From NCBI RefSeq assembly GCF_947507565.1, contig NC_089194.1:992001-1056000 (forward strand): a stretch of 64,000 nt of DNA, in the 5' to 3' direction. Below the pieces are notes generated by a model. That model saw only the letters and a program-made list of their open reading frames with translations, did not search any database and was not told the origin of the DNA. Position 1 is the first letter of the stretch. The number at the start of each line of letters is the position of its first letter. Both the position numbers and the translations under genes were made by a program. This DNA is from Oscarella lobularis (taxonomy: Eukaryota; Porifera; Homoscleromorpha; Homosclerophorida; Oscarellidae). Positions 1 to 11,189 of this stretch are shown here, in pieces.

Positions 1-290
1 CTTGTTCGATGGAAGAGACTGACTCTCGGACTCTGGGTAACCTTTCAAGGAGATCCTGTGAGATAATTAGATTAGTCAAAGAGCGGTGGGGATCAGGGTT
101 ACGTAGATATTTATGTATACAAGGCTACCAGAATGACAGAACCATAAAGGAATCTGTCCTGAAGGAAGCTCCTCCTCTTTCTGGAGGAGGAGACCCCTTC
201 CCTCCCTTTTTGCCACGTGATCAGTCAGATCGGCTTACGCGTCACCCAAGCTATCAATATACGAACACATAATGATCTTTCATACTTGCG
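1..290. other. Probable intron of the CH-domain gene, with a small hairpin
   Basis: No coding exon is recognisable here. Around 170-192 a short inverted repeat (CTCCTCC ... GGAGGAG) could form a hairpin. The stretch most likely lies in the intron that begins at about 290 on the minus strand. Confidence 0.4.
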
Positions 291-2036
291 CTTGAGATTG
301 AGGGCTCCGCTCCCTGCCCACCACTTCTTCGTTCGACTTGGACACGTGATCAGCTTGAGTGATCCATTGAAGAACGTCGTCGTAATATGTCTCGCAGTCC
401 TCCAGCAAATTGTCAAATTCGAGATGTTCTAAAGCTTCAAAGCGTTTCCTCAAGTCTTCGAAACCGGCTACGTCTCCTTTTCCCATCTCCACGTATTGTT
501 CGAGGTAGAGCAAATTCGCGCGCTGTAATTGCAAATTGAATATCTCACGATAATCGTCAACGTTCTGAAGCTTGTCGTTGAAGTCGCCAAATAATTCGTC
601 ACGTGCCGCTTCTGCTTTTTCTAGCCACGTTCTGAATTTTTCAAAAGCGGATTGAAATTTAACTACGTCTTCATCAGCTTCATCAGCGCCGCAGTTAAAA
701 TCTCGCTAAAAGGAATAAAGTGTATAATAAAATGAGAAAATGGAAAATTACAATATCTTCAACAGGACTTTTGTCCTTCAAAACGTGATGCCATTCAGAC
801 AAATAAATCAACACCGAATGTTCGTCTGCGTCACCTGAGCAAAAGTCTGCAACAGAGAAGTCAATCATTTGTTCCCGCAAAATAAATAAAAAAATAGTTG
901 ACCTTCCGGTTCTAATAATTTTTCGACTCCAAATTCTTCCTGTCCAATACGAAAAGCTTCGTCGAGTCTGACATCAACCGGTTTGGATTTCCAGTCTGCC
1001 AGGTCAAGTAAACTAGGTCTAAGTAAGAATAACTGCTCTTTAGGAGGTACAGTAGATAGATACCCAAACGTTCAATTAACCTAAAAGACGCTATAAGGGC
1101 TCCAAAGGCTAATCCGTCCTTCCAACTCTTTCCTAAGTCAGTAACCTTGACATCACACCTATAAATAGAATTCATGAAGAACAATTTAGGCGAGAGCGAA
1201 TTGTTACTTAGTCATTTTATTTTGAAACCAGGAAATCAATTCTCTTTTTCCAATATTGCTCTGCACTTTAGCCTTAAAATTCTATCAATTACTAAAGCAA
1301 ATTATTAGATTATAGGTTTCTACATTATAAAATCTCATGATTGCCCAAACAAGGCCCAAAGTTCCGGTAGGATCCCCGTCCAGAATTTGCGCAACCGTAA
1401 TTCCCGTATAATCAATCTTGCAAAAACTCAATCACCCTAAATTTTAGTATGTATTCTATTAGATTAGTCCGCACCCCTTGATCATCCAGAAACGAAAACG
1501 CCTCGGTAATGTTCGCCTGAAAATGAGCGCGCGAATTGCCGCGATTGCGTTTCTACGAACATCCGGCTCTTAATTCCAGCGCGCGCAAGTGTATGACGAC
1601 CGCGAAGCCGTACCAACGATTCGCCGGATATGGCCTCGAGCAAGTCTAATAACAGGAAGCCGTCGTGAAGGTCCTCCAAAACGTCCTCGCACGGGTTTCC
1701 AGGTAACTAAAACGTAAACAGACGAGCGCACGAAGGCGAATTCTTCGTCGAAAGTCGTTATAATATCAACCGGAACTTACGGAATCCGACGACGACGTCG
1801 CATTTCGAGCCTAAAGCGAAATGAAATGATTTGTACGAAGTAAGTTAGCGTTACACGATACCTCGGCGAGTCGTTTGTTGATCCATCGCGTGAAGACGAC
1901 GCGTTTTATGGCTATCGCTCTGCCTGGACGCCGTTTCGGAGGACGAAGAGAACAGCGAGCGTACGTACGGTACAACATCCTGGCTACCGTCGTTACCTTT
2001 GCTTTCCATCGTTTTCAAACTGGTTCGGGAAGCCAT
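291..2036 (-). CDS. Tandem calponin-homology (CH1-CH2) actin-binding protein, spectrin/nesprin/plakin superfamily, 5' part only
   Basis: Predicted actin-binding cytoskeletal linker, cut by the left window edge. Exon 1 starts at ATG 2036 (MASRTSLKTMESK) and splices at AAAG|GTAACG to an exon (1923-1862) encoding AIKRVVFTRWINKRLAEV, the start of CH1. The exon near 1690-1600 gives DLHDGFLLLDLLEAISGESL. Next come ANITEAFSFLDDQGVRTN and ILDGDPTGTLGLVWAIM, completing CH1. CH2 begins KRELISWFQNKM (about 1260-1200), continues VTDLGKSWKDGLAFGALIAS (about 1160-1095), and after a 75-bp intron reads LLDLADWKSKPVDVRLDEAF and GQEEFGVEKLLEPEDV, then DADEHSVLIYLSEWHHVL. The exon around 690-291 is helical (GFEDLRKRFEALEHLEF), as expected of a first spectrin-like repeat. 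It ends at a plausible GTATGA donor, so coding continues beyond the window. The frame stays open to 2183, so an earlier ATG is possible. Both CH domains look complete; which superfamily member this is cannot be told without the missing rest. Confidence 0.88.
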
Positions 2037-2374
2037 GTCGACGCGGAAACCTGAAATGCGAGTGTTTGCGCATGCGCTTTGACGCGAGTTTGTCATTCTC
2101 TTTGTAGTCTTGTCGGATCTCGCTTTCCTTTCGCACTTTGAAGAGCAGCCGTACATCGGCGACGAAACCACGGTGAGTTGCAACCGTTTGCAAAGTGGGG
2201 CCCCTCTTAGGAAGTCCTGGCGTTTGGCACGTACGAGCGCTCCCCTGCCTCGCGGAAATATTCATATTGGGATAATACTCTCATACACACATGTGCACGA
2301 ATAGCTGACACGTACAGGACATAAAATTCACATGCAACACTGAATAGTCTCTTTTTCCTGATGGCCCACTGCCT

Positions 2375-3468
2375 TTATGAGTTTCTCACAGACACGTTGC
2401 GCTGCAGTTTTCGGCAGCACAAAATGTTCCAAAGCGAACTCGTAAGCGTTCTGACCCAGAAACAGTAGAGCACCGAATTGACGAGAAAATTCAGCGTCAG
2501 AATCAAATTCGAAGCGAGGAAAGCGTCCGAACCTACTGGTCGAAAGGCGCGGATTAAAAGTATGGTGATATTTGGAGCAGGAAATATTGCGTTCGAGGAA
2601 ATGATAGCAACGACGTACCAGAAGGCTTTGGATTTGTAAATAGGAGTCGCGAATTGCCCTGTTTCCTTGCCAGTGCCATTGGACGCCGTTCCAGTTAGTC
2701 GTCGTCGTACCGCGACTCTTTGAATGACTAATCTCAGAGTTTTGACCAGGTAAAATATGACAAATGCCAAAGGCAGCCAATAGGATATGCCAAAGTAGAC
2801 GAGCAAAAACGATAGATAGTTGCAAGGATTCGAATTGTCACGCGTGCAGAACGTTGTAAAATAGCCGTCCTGGAGCAATACGTATTTAAAGACGTACTTT
2901 GCCCAGGTGACGAGAGGAAGCGTGGCAATGATGATTCCAATTAGACACGTGATGGCACTTGTGATGGCAGCCCTTCGAGTGGTTACGTCAGGTGCAAGGG
3001 GATTTCTAATAGTTAGGTAGCGACTTCGTGAGACATTGACATTGACCAGCAGAATTGCCAGTGCCATAAGAAGAGAACGGTTTGGCAAGCGGGTATCATC
3101 CTCTGATTTCCGTAGTCGTAGTCGTACAGTGCGAAGATAAATAGCCACAATCCGACGATGGCGCTAAGGACGTCGGAAAAAATCATATTGACAATGTAGA
3201 GATTTTGGCCCACGCGCAGAACGCGCACGCGAGCGATAGCTGCGAGAGCAATTGTGCATAGGGAAAGATGAATGCAAGCTGGAATGACCAGCGCCACTTG
3301 AATGTAATGGTCGCTGCCAATGAGATTCTTCAAACCGTCTGTTGCGTTGGATTGATTATGACTCGAATTATTTTCCTCACAACCCGATCCACTCATGTCA
3401 CCTTGAAGTTGCCAGCGTTCTACTGACCAAGTGTAGAGGTACACAAAGACCGTGACTACGTCACACAT
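2375..3468 (-). pseudogene. Class A (rhodopsin-like) G-protein-coupled receptor with an apparent frameshift in TM3
   Basis: Seven-transmembrane receptor; the ligand cannot be told. The N-terminus is short and has N-glycosylation sites (NNSS, NQS, NAT); ATG 3396 (MSGSGCEENN) or 3468 could start it. TM1 is around VALVIPACIHLSLCTIAL and TM2 is NMIFSDVLSAIVGLWLFIF. The TM3 cysteine is in PACQTVLFL. TM3 then continues in another frame (MALAILLVNVNVSRSRYLTI), so the 3013-3468 and 2375-3148 reading frames must be joined near 3065-3090. The DRY motif reads SRY. TM4 is AITCLIGIIIATLPLVTW, TM5 is LSFLLVYFGISYWLPLAFVI, TM6 follows KSKAFWYVVAIISSNAIF, and TM7 ends NSVLYCFW in place of NPxxY. No GT-AG intron repairs the frame without deleting TM3. 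The gene is therefore either a recent pseudogene or carries a one-base assembly error. It appears intronless otherwise. Confidence 0.75.
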
Positions 3469-4160
3469 TGATTTGATTATTTATTTAGTATTCCGTAACC
3501 AGGTGCACTAGCCGTCTCAGACGAGCATTCGCGCCATTCCCAGAAGTGGTCGCTTGTTATTACTTCCTTGAAAAGAAAAGTAGTCGCACTGGACACCTCT
3601 GTTACCTATACACAACGTTGAAGCAAGACCATTATTAATCAGAATAACATTTGCCTAGGCGCTAAATCGGCGTGCACTCCTTGCGTTAGGACAGATTCAT
3701 TTTATATCCTCTGCATTTCTCACAGCGCTAACCTTTTTAATTAATTAATTTAATTTGGGCTAGCTGGCTGTTGATGCGTTTGTAGGACCAGTAATTGCAA
3801 GCAAGTTCAACGAATGCTGTGATTATTTCTAGCGCCACGTGTTGGCGTTTTTTCTGCAGCGCGGCCTCAGGAATATTTTTTCTAAGTGAATGACCGTACG
3901 CGGAGTCGTGGATCATGATCGACTGCTAACAGCTCACCGAAGGTCGGAAGAGTGAAGTAGACTGCTCGAAATGAAGAGAAAAGATTTTTTGTTTGTTTCT
4001 ATATAACATTATTTTTCCCGAGGAGGGCTAAAGATGAAAGAAATGACGCAATTTTTTTTGTAATTGTTGTGAGATTCTCTAAAGTAACTGTTCTGACAGA
4101 ATAGCTTTCCTGAAATTAAATCAATCATTGACACGACCACTGTTCTTTACATTGGTAACT
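3469..4160. other. Intergenic, nothing recognised
   Basis: No convincing coding exon or RNA gene is seen on either strand. The stretch lies upstream of the receptor and probably holds its promoter. Confidence 0.4.
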
Positions 4161-4302
4161 CCCGTATACAGTAGGAAAACGGCTTCTCGCTAAAAAACCA
4201 CGAAAAGAGGAGGAGCAGTACTCGTATGTCCCGTATAAAAATCGTGGCTCCTCCTCTTTTCTAGGTTTTTTAGCAAGAAGCCGTTTTCCTACTGTATACG
4301 GG
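4161..4302. mobile_element. Foldback/MITE-like long inverted repeat (about 142 bp)
   Basis: The left arm 4161-4216 (starts cccgtatacagtaggaaaac, ends ggaggagc) is nearly a perfect reverse complement of the right arm 4247-4302 (starts gctcctcctc, ends ctgtatacggg). The loop is about 30 bp. Arms of about 56 bp with few mismatches imply a recent origin. No clear target-site duplication flanks it (AACT versus AATT), and it has no coding capacity. Confidence 0.75.
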
Positions 4303-4561
4303 AATTTTCAATACAGCAAAATGAAGGGCAGGTCGACCGCATTGATTTCGCAGATCTCACTGGCTGATTTTAGTGAAACAAATTCCCGCCGGGTTGAATC
4401 ACCTAAATCAGTCCATAAACGAGAGAATTCACCTAAACAAACGCGCAAAGCAACATATACATGTAATTTCAGCGTAGAAATAAATATTTTAACTATTGAC
4501 ATTTCAGCCAGTGATTAATTAAAAATTGTACATTTGCATTCAGTAAAAGAAAAAGATCACT

Positions 4562-7500
4562 TTAGCTCATTCCAGCAGTAGTTCGTCGCCTTCTGTGCAC
4601 CGATTGAGAAGATTGCTCAGATTCATTTTTCGCCTCAACAGCGACCCTTTTATCCATTCCAAGAGGCATCGGAACGCTCCGCGGCATTTCGACATCAACC
4701 AAAGACTGTATAAAAAAATCGCACTGTTAGTAGAACAAATGCCTAAGAACGAAACGCTTTCATACCGGTGTTTGCAGGGCTTGAAAAGGCGAACAGAGGC
4801 TGCCAAACCGCAGTGCTTGCTTAATGTCAATATCACCCATGCAATGCCTTCTCTCCTGCCGATCTTTCACGCGTCTTTCGTACTGCCTTACGTAAGGCTT
4901 ACCGAGGATTGACTAGAGAGAGAAAAACGACGCATAAGAGAAAGAAAACATATATCGGAAGAATTCTTCGAACTTCTGCCGCAGGCGAATAGAGTTTTCC
5001 CTCGCGTTTCTCGTAGTGAATCGTGTCCGCAATTTCAGACGAATCCGTGAACCTGACTTCGCTGATTTTTCGTCTCGGTTCGCTCTTTTGTTCCGAGTCG
5101 CTGATCTGAGAACGCGAGAGTGCCTTCGCCGCCGCCAGCGCTACGGCAGACCTCAAAATTTCTTCGCCTACACAATAAACGCAAATGAATGTAAAAGATT
5201 ACATTTGTCTAATTTTTAGTTGACCTTTGGGTGTTTTTGCAGACGTCGGCCTCAAGGAAGACGAATGCGGTCTGGAATTGGACGTGAGCTCTTTGGAAAA
5301 TATAGACTGAGAGTTCCCTTTTCATGCAGTGCGACAGAGTATGCAACTTACGCGTTTGAGGTCGCGTCTCTCCCCAAGGCTCACTACGAGGTGCAAAACA
5401 GGTCAATAGAAAAAAATAAAAATGTGCCCCCTAGCTTACGATGAGTGAGAATAAGTACTCTTGTCATACACATTCCATTCGGTTGCCTATATAATCTCAG
5501 AGTCAGTCACAAATAGCAATGATCACTATATACACTTTGCTCGACGCACCTGGCCAAAAGTGCCGATTGCCTGCCCCGTCGCCGTCCACAGGCGAACGGC
5601 TCCGGTGTCCGATCCCGTAGCGAGTAGCGCGCCAAAGTCGTGTTCGATGTAGACGACTTGAGACACTATTCCGCTGTGAGCTTGAAATCTTCGAATCAGA
5701 CTAGGCGACTCAAAATTTTCCTTGGATTCAAAAAAGGAATGTTTTAATTTATTAATTAATTAATTAAGTTGACCTGGTCTATTGACTTACTTCCATTTCC
5801 ATTTCGTCTGTGCAATACGTTCGGATGTTCCACATGGAAACGCTCCCCGCTGTGTCTCCGGCGATGAGGACGTCGTTTTTCGAGTCCGAAGCGAGACTGT
5901 TGACGGAGTCGTCTTGGAAACACGCACAACGAAAATATCCTGGGAACGACATGCAGGTTGCCAAAGGCACGCAGAAGAATTCGCATATATCTATATACCC
6001 ATTTGAGGATCCGTTCTGTAGACGCTCCAAAAGACGACGCCGCAGCCGTCGGTCGAGACGATGGTCGCACATTCCGATCCGAGGCCACGCTGTCTGCTCC
6101 GATGCGTCAGACAGAGCAATTGAAAAACAGGCTGCAGAGCACTGAGAAAAAACAAAAAAGCAGGGTTTTAATATTTATATATATACAATGCATGCAAAAT
6201 TAATAGGGAGTAAACATACTTGACGGTAAAGAGATCCGTCGGTGCCGTGTCTAGAGGCGATTCTTCCAATAGTTTTGATTTGAACGCGAAGCCAACATTA
6301 ACAGCCTCCGCCCTATATATCAATCGAATATAGGAATTCGGTTGGAGGGGGCGAATCGCTTGCTTTCGTGTTGGTCGCGATCGTAGGCGACGAAACAATT
6401 TCTCCCTTTCCGTGCTCCACACGATGATTTCGCCGTCGAAACTCCCCGTTGCTATGAAACCAGGAGGACAGACAACAGCCGTGAGAATGTCATCCTAGAA
6501 TAAAAGTAGAAATGACAACAGGTAATGAGGCTTTAAATACAATACCAGTAAGCGTGCACTGAGTACGTGTGTGTGTGCCCAAGTGGAACTTTCTACCTAC
6601 CTTGTGCGCATAGCAGGATTTCCACACTCCTTCTCCTGGACTACCGTGAAAAACCTTGAAAGGACATTATGAGAAAACGAAATGTACAAAACGATCTCAT
6701 TCTTACGTCCGGCGAGTCTTTGTACCCAGTTATCGTACGACTCCAGCCGACGGAAAGAATCTGACGCTTCTCCGGAAGGTCCAGAATTGCCGTAACTTCC
6801 GCCGAGTGGGCGGCGGACAAATTTCGTAGACAATGGCCGTTGCTAAAATTCCACACCTACAATACTTTAAAAGTAGAGACTAGAATTTTTCGTTGGCGCT
6901 CTCGACTCTCACCTTAACGTTCCCATTTCGTGCTCCCGTGAAGAGCCTTCTCTCCGAGGCGTCGACGGCCATCGAGGTGAGTTCCGACTCGCCGAAAACG
7001 TTGCTGAGCTGATTCATTCGTTGACCTGTCTCGACGTCCCACATACTCACAACGGAGTCCTCGCAACCAGTAGCAATCTACGAGCAACGATATGAATTTA
7101 GATGCCATACATGCAGTCGTTACAGTGACAAAGCGCGATTCGATAGTATACGTCAACGACTGCATGAACGCTAAATTTTTCATGTGTGGAGTAGGTCGTG
7201 GCCACTGCCGTACCTGTCCTACGCTTTCGTTGTACACAACTGATATTATCGGCTTGTTGTGACTCGTCACGGTGTGGCACTTCTGCTTTCCCACCGCCTG
7301 CAATTTGAACTCGGCGAGGAAGTTATTGCAGCTGAGAATGAGAGACGACGAAGAGCCGCCCAGCGGTGTCAGATACATTGCGCAGGAAGAATGATCCGGC
7401 AGCTTCGAAGTCGGATATTTCCATGCAATCGATTGGATGCAAACGTATTCCCTTATATCCCACACCTTTAGAACCTTCAACAAATAGAAAAAAACATTAA

Positions 7501-10217
7501 ATTTGAATATTTTCATTTGTCCAATTGAGTTACAGTATCGCGTCCCTAGCTGCTGGAGCGACTAGCTTCGAGAAATATCGAAGTGTCGTACAAAAGCATT
7601 GATTCTCTACGAGCTACGTGTTCGAAGTTCACGAACGTAGTTCTACATACTTAGGATCTTAGCATATTTCACTTGGCGCCGGCGCAGCGCGCCGGTGCCT
7701 AGTGAAATGTGCTAAGATGGGTGTGGTGGGCGGGGGCGGCGGCGGGGAGGATGGCGGTTAGTTTTTTTCGCGATTTTCTCCCCAAAACTAAAGATTGGTC
7801 GATCCCATGAATCAAAAAAGTTCTATAACCCAACAATCTACTAGACTAGAAAGATAAACGGCCGAATCGAGTCGAAAGCACCAAAATAGCGCGATTTTCC
7901 GATCGCATCGCGTTTTTCTCCCCTAAAACAAACGCTCGGTCGCTTCCAAGCATTATAAACGCTTTCAAATCTTGCATTCTACTAAACTAAAAGGCGAAAC
8001 GACCGAACCAGGACGAAAGAACCGAAATAACGCGATTTGTTCGCTCTCTTCGCGTTTTTCTCGCCTAAAACTAACGATCCGTCGAATCGCAGCGTTTTCA
8101 GCGCTTCTAAATCGCATTTTCTACTCGTCTAGTAGAATAAACAAAAGAATCGCATCGAAAGGACCAAAATATCGCGATTACTGAATGGGTCTCCCACGCA
8201 CGCGATCAGGCGCCTTATTTCGCTGGTAGCCTAACTCTAGTTGAGATCGTTTCTCTAATGAAATGGGTATCTGCAGCGTGTAACGATTAAATACTCAACT
8301 AAACGCTGCACTTCTGCCTTGGCTCTATACTAATGCTCACCACGTCCTGCGAGTAGCTGAACACCTGGCCCAGCTCGTCGTGAATGATGACGTCGAGAAT
8401 CGTGGCGTGATGGCCTTTGAGAACGGCGAGAGCCTTCGTAGTAGAGAAAGGATTCCACAGACGAACGATATGATTTACGCTTCCCGTGGCAATCATATTC
8501 CAAGCGCGACTGTAGTCGAAGCAACACGCCCCCTACAAGAAGAGAGAAATAAAGATATATATATCATACTCAGTCCGCTGTCTACTTTTCTCAGTCTAAA
8601 AACGTAAGGCTTTCGCTTCTTCTCCACATCTCTGATGACGAGCGAGTTGACCGAGCTTCCCGAGCACGACATGAAGGAATTGTTTTCCGGTACGTAACGA
8701 ACGCGTCGAACCCAATCGGTGTGCACTTGAAGCGTGATTGCGTACTGGACGTACTTGGCGTGTTGCGGCAGATCGTGCATGTAGATCTGACGCAATTTGC
8801 TTCCGCCCTTCGTTTGAATGAGCGGCTCGAAAAGGTGCACGAGCGGATGAAGGAAGTAGAGAAAGCAGACGTTGCCGTTGTCGTCTCCGTATAGAAGTTG
8901 ACACGGAGCGGAAGGATTCTAAAAAAACAGTAGATAAATATCTATATATAGAGAGAGAGAAAGAGAGAGAGAGAGAGACTCTACCTTTTCGTTATACCAG
9001 AAGTCAAGGCAGAGAGGTATGTTAGGTATATCTAAATTCAAATATACTTCTATTGACAGGACTATCTATTCTCCCCATCTTATTTCCTTTACCGAATAAT
9101 CGATACTGACACGTATACGTCGACACCGTCATGTCGTAGAACCACAGATCGCGACTCGTCGTGGCTATGACGAGTTTGCTGCAGTTGTACATGATGACGC
9201 AGTCGGTCACCCAGAGATGATTCTTTCGCTTCAACATTCCCGGCTGCTGTTGCTGGAGCTGATTGGCGGCGCCGGCCGTGTCGCTGTCCGGATGCTCCAC
9301 GGCCAGACTTCGCTGCGGACGCAGGTCCGAAGACCACTGACAGATGAAGCCATCCTACATGAAGATATATAATATTGTTTAATTAAAATCAATCACGTGC
9401 GTCTAAAAATAATTCAAAATCAGGTTAGCATATTTAATTAAAAACAGAATCGAATAGAGTAGGCTAAGGAAGAGTAAGCACGACACCTAATCTGTCCGCA
9501 TACCTTTGTGACCGTCACATATCTATTAGGATTCGTGCAAAAGAACACCCGACTGGCAACTTCCTAAAAACATCAAAAACATTATTAATACTCCACAACC
9601 GACTTTTCGACGAAAGGTCAACCTTGCTCCAATGACACGTAACGATTCTCGGCTCGTCGTCGAACGGCAACGCCCGTCTATTCTCCTCGTTGTCGACTTC
9701 CTGCAGCTGAAGCAGCAAATAGGTGCAAAACTCATCCCAATCGACGAGCCCATCGCACGTAGTATCCACCTAAGGAGAGAGAGAGAGAGAAAAAATGAGG
9801 AACCCATACAAATGACTTGTCCCCCCCCCCCCCCCCCCCCCGCCCGTTCGAACCTTCATAAAAAGCGTTCGCATCTGCTCGTTCTGCGTCGTCGGACCGA
9901 GTATCTCGACGAGCGCCTGCCGAAACTCGGCCATCGTCAATTGCCCGGGTCGAAGTCCCGCCTCGAAGGACGTCCCCGTGCGCGTCGTGACGTCGTACGG
10001 CTCGGCACCGGTGCCGGCGAAGCGAAACGTCTCCATGAGACGCTGTAGGTGACCGATGTTGATGTGATCCTGAAGTCTCAAGACGGATAAGCCAGTGGAC
10101 GCCCTATTATTATTATATGAGTCTTATGAGATAAATAGGATTTCATCTCTGAGCGATTCTCGTGTACCGGCCTGTCGATGGGGTGGGGTCTACGCGTCTC
10201 TCGTCGTCTTCGTCCAT
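4562..10217 (-). CDS. WDR49-like: EF-hand and WD40-repeat protein of the WDR49 type
   Basis: Many-exon gene with introns mostly under 110 bp. ATG 10217 (MDEDDERRVDPTPS) splices at GTACAC to the EF-hand exon ending near 9855 (DHINIGHLQRLMETFRF). A canonical calcium loop DTTCDGLVDWDEF lies near 9725-9770. WD40 blades follow: DLWFYDMTV (about 9100), VNHIVRLWNPF (8470), LKVWDIREYVC (7460), SVVSMWDVETGQ (7050), VWNFSNGHC (6850), EIIVWSTEREKL (6420), GSVSMWNIRTYC (5835), GAVRLWTATGQAIGTFGQ (5575). The exon near 5386 starts PWGETRPQT, giving the FGQ-PW junction I associate with WDR49-type proteins. Tail exons lie at about 5290-5235, 5170-4975, 4880-4766 (DIKQALRFGSLCSPFQALQT) and 4708-4562, the last ending TTAGMS and a stop. 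Members are thought to act in motile cilia; that role is inference. An intron at 7520-8290 holds repeats described separately. Confidence 0.88.
7656..7718. repeat. GC-capped inverted repeat in a WDR49-like intron
   Basis: ATCTTAGCATATTTCAC and a GC-rich cap (GGCGCCGGCGC) are mirrored by GCGCCGGTGCC and GTGAAATGTGCTAAGAT. They form a hairpin about 63 bp long with a very short loop. It may mark the end of a small non-autonomous transposon whose body is the tandem repeat that follows. Confidence 0.65.
7770..8190. repeat. Three diverged tandem units of about 140 bp inside an intron
   Basis: Units begin at about 7770, 7910 and 8052, each with GCGATTTTCTCCCC-like sequence (GCGTTTTTCTC in units 2 and 3) followed by AAAACTAA. 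Each contains a TCTACT(A/C)G-like stretch and ends near CAAAATAxCGCGATT. Units are clearly related but diverged, and no reading frame is shared. Confidence 0.6.
8942..8981. repeat. GA microsatellite in intron
   Basis: TATATATA followed by a run of GA/GAAA dinucleotides, within a WDR49-like intron. Confidence 0.85.
9770..9841. repeat. GA run and 21-base poly-C tract in intron
   Basis: A GAGAGAGA run (about 9776-9790) is followed by a homopolymer of 21 C at 9821-9841, which is G-rich in the transcript. Length is likely unreliable or polymorphic. Confidence 0.85.
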
Positions 10218-10224
10218 CGTGTAC

Positions 10225-10238
10225 GAGACCTTAGCAAC
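10225..10238. promoter_or_regulatory. Candidate RFX X-box upstream of WDR49-like gene
   Basis: GAGACC-TT-AGCAAC resembles the RFX X-box (GTNRCC, 0-3 nt, RGYAAC) with one mismatch. It lies 8 bp upstream of the predicted start codon. X-boxes mark promoters of cilia genes, which fits the inferred role. Two CACGTG E-boxes follow at about 10260 and 10273. Motif match only. Confidence 0.4.
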
Positions 10239-11189
10239 GACACGTCGGCTTAGATACCACACGTGAGACGTTCACGTGAACGATTTGCGCTCTTCACCTC
10301 GGATTCGGCGACTAGGGAGACGACGTCGTCGGCGTCGGCGTCGGCGGCGTCGCTTTCGCGGCGCCAGACGAAGAGTCGTTCCTGCATCGAGATGCTTCGC
10401 TGCGTTCGCGACGGACGACGATGACGACGAAGAGCGGGGGACGCGGAGAATGCCGTGCGCGTGCGTTGGGCCATACGCGATCGACGGCGAACAGTCTCGC
10501 GGCCGATCGAATGCAAACAGAAAGGAGATCGTATACGTTGTCAAGGAAGGCTTCTCGTCACGTGCGGGGGACGATGGTTTGCATACATAGTTGGGGTCTG
10601 GACTAAGGGGAAGGGAGAAAACGGGAGCAATGCGTTCACTAACAATTGATACGAACCACTGGTCTAATTTCGTTCACTTAGCCCACCTAGTGGCCAAAGG
10701 AGAGGCCCGGAGCCAGGATACCTTTTCGATCCGCTTTGCTCTTCTCTTCGCCATCGAAGTTCGTCCTAGATACAAAAGAACTTTTCCGAGAACGAAAATC
10801 GATTAGGGGGGCCTTACTATTCGATCGGGTTGGAGTTGCTTTGAGAGCGAGTGGCTATTCGTCACGGAGACGCATGGTTACGTAGAAGCCGTACATGGGG
10901 TCTCGGTCTGCGGAAAAACGGGGCGAATGCGGCCAGTGCCCCCAAGTAAGCGATTGCAGGCACGCGATTTGGAACAGATATTACCTTTACGCTTGAACGG
11001 ACCCTATTTTCGATCTGGCTTTGCGCCCAGTTCGCCGAATAGTTCGTTTTGCAGCCATATCGGAACGCAGTCACGTGATCTAAGATTCCACCAATAGAGA
11101 CGCTGCACCTGACAGACAACATCAGCCAGCCCGAAAATACAAAGCGAAATTGACAAGGTTGCAATGACGAGATTTTAGGTCACTTTTTC
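10239..11189. other. Intergenic GC-rich promoter-like region and unrecognised sequence
   Basis: Positions 10307-10370 hold GTCGGC-type repeats that create long arginine-rich reading frames on either strand; these look spurious. The remainder to 11189 is downstream of the fucosidase stop, and no gene is recognised in it. Confidence 0.5.

Noticed and set aside
4308-4518. Short overlapping frames of 64-65 codons on both strands
   Set aside because: No splice context or family signal; adjacent to the foldback element and probably chance.
10276-10590. Arginine- and aspartate-rich open frames on both strands upstream of the WDR49-like gene
   Set aside because: They come from GTCGGC-type repeats, lack an ATG at the right place and show no family resemblance.
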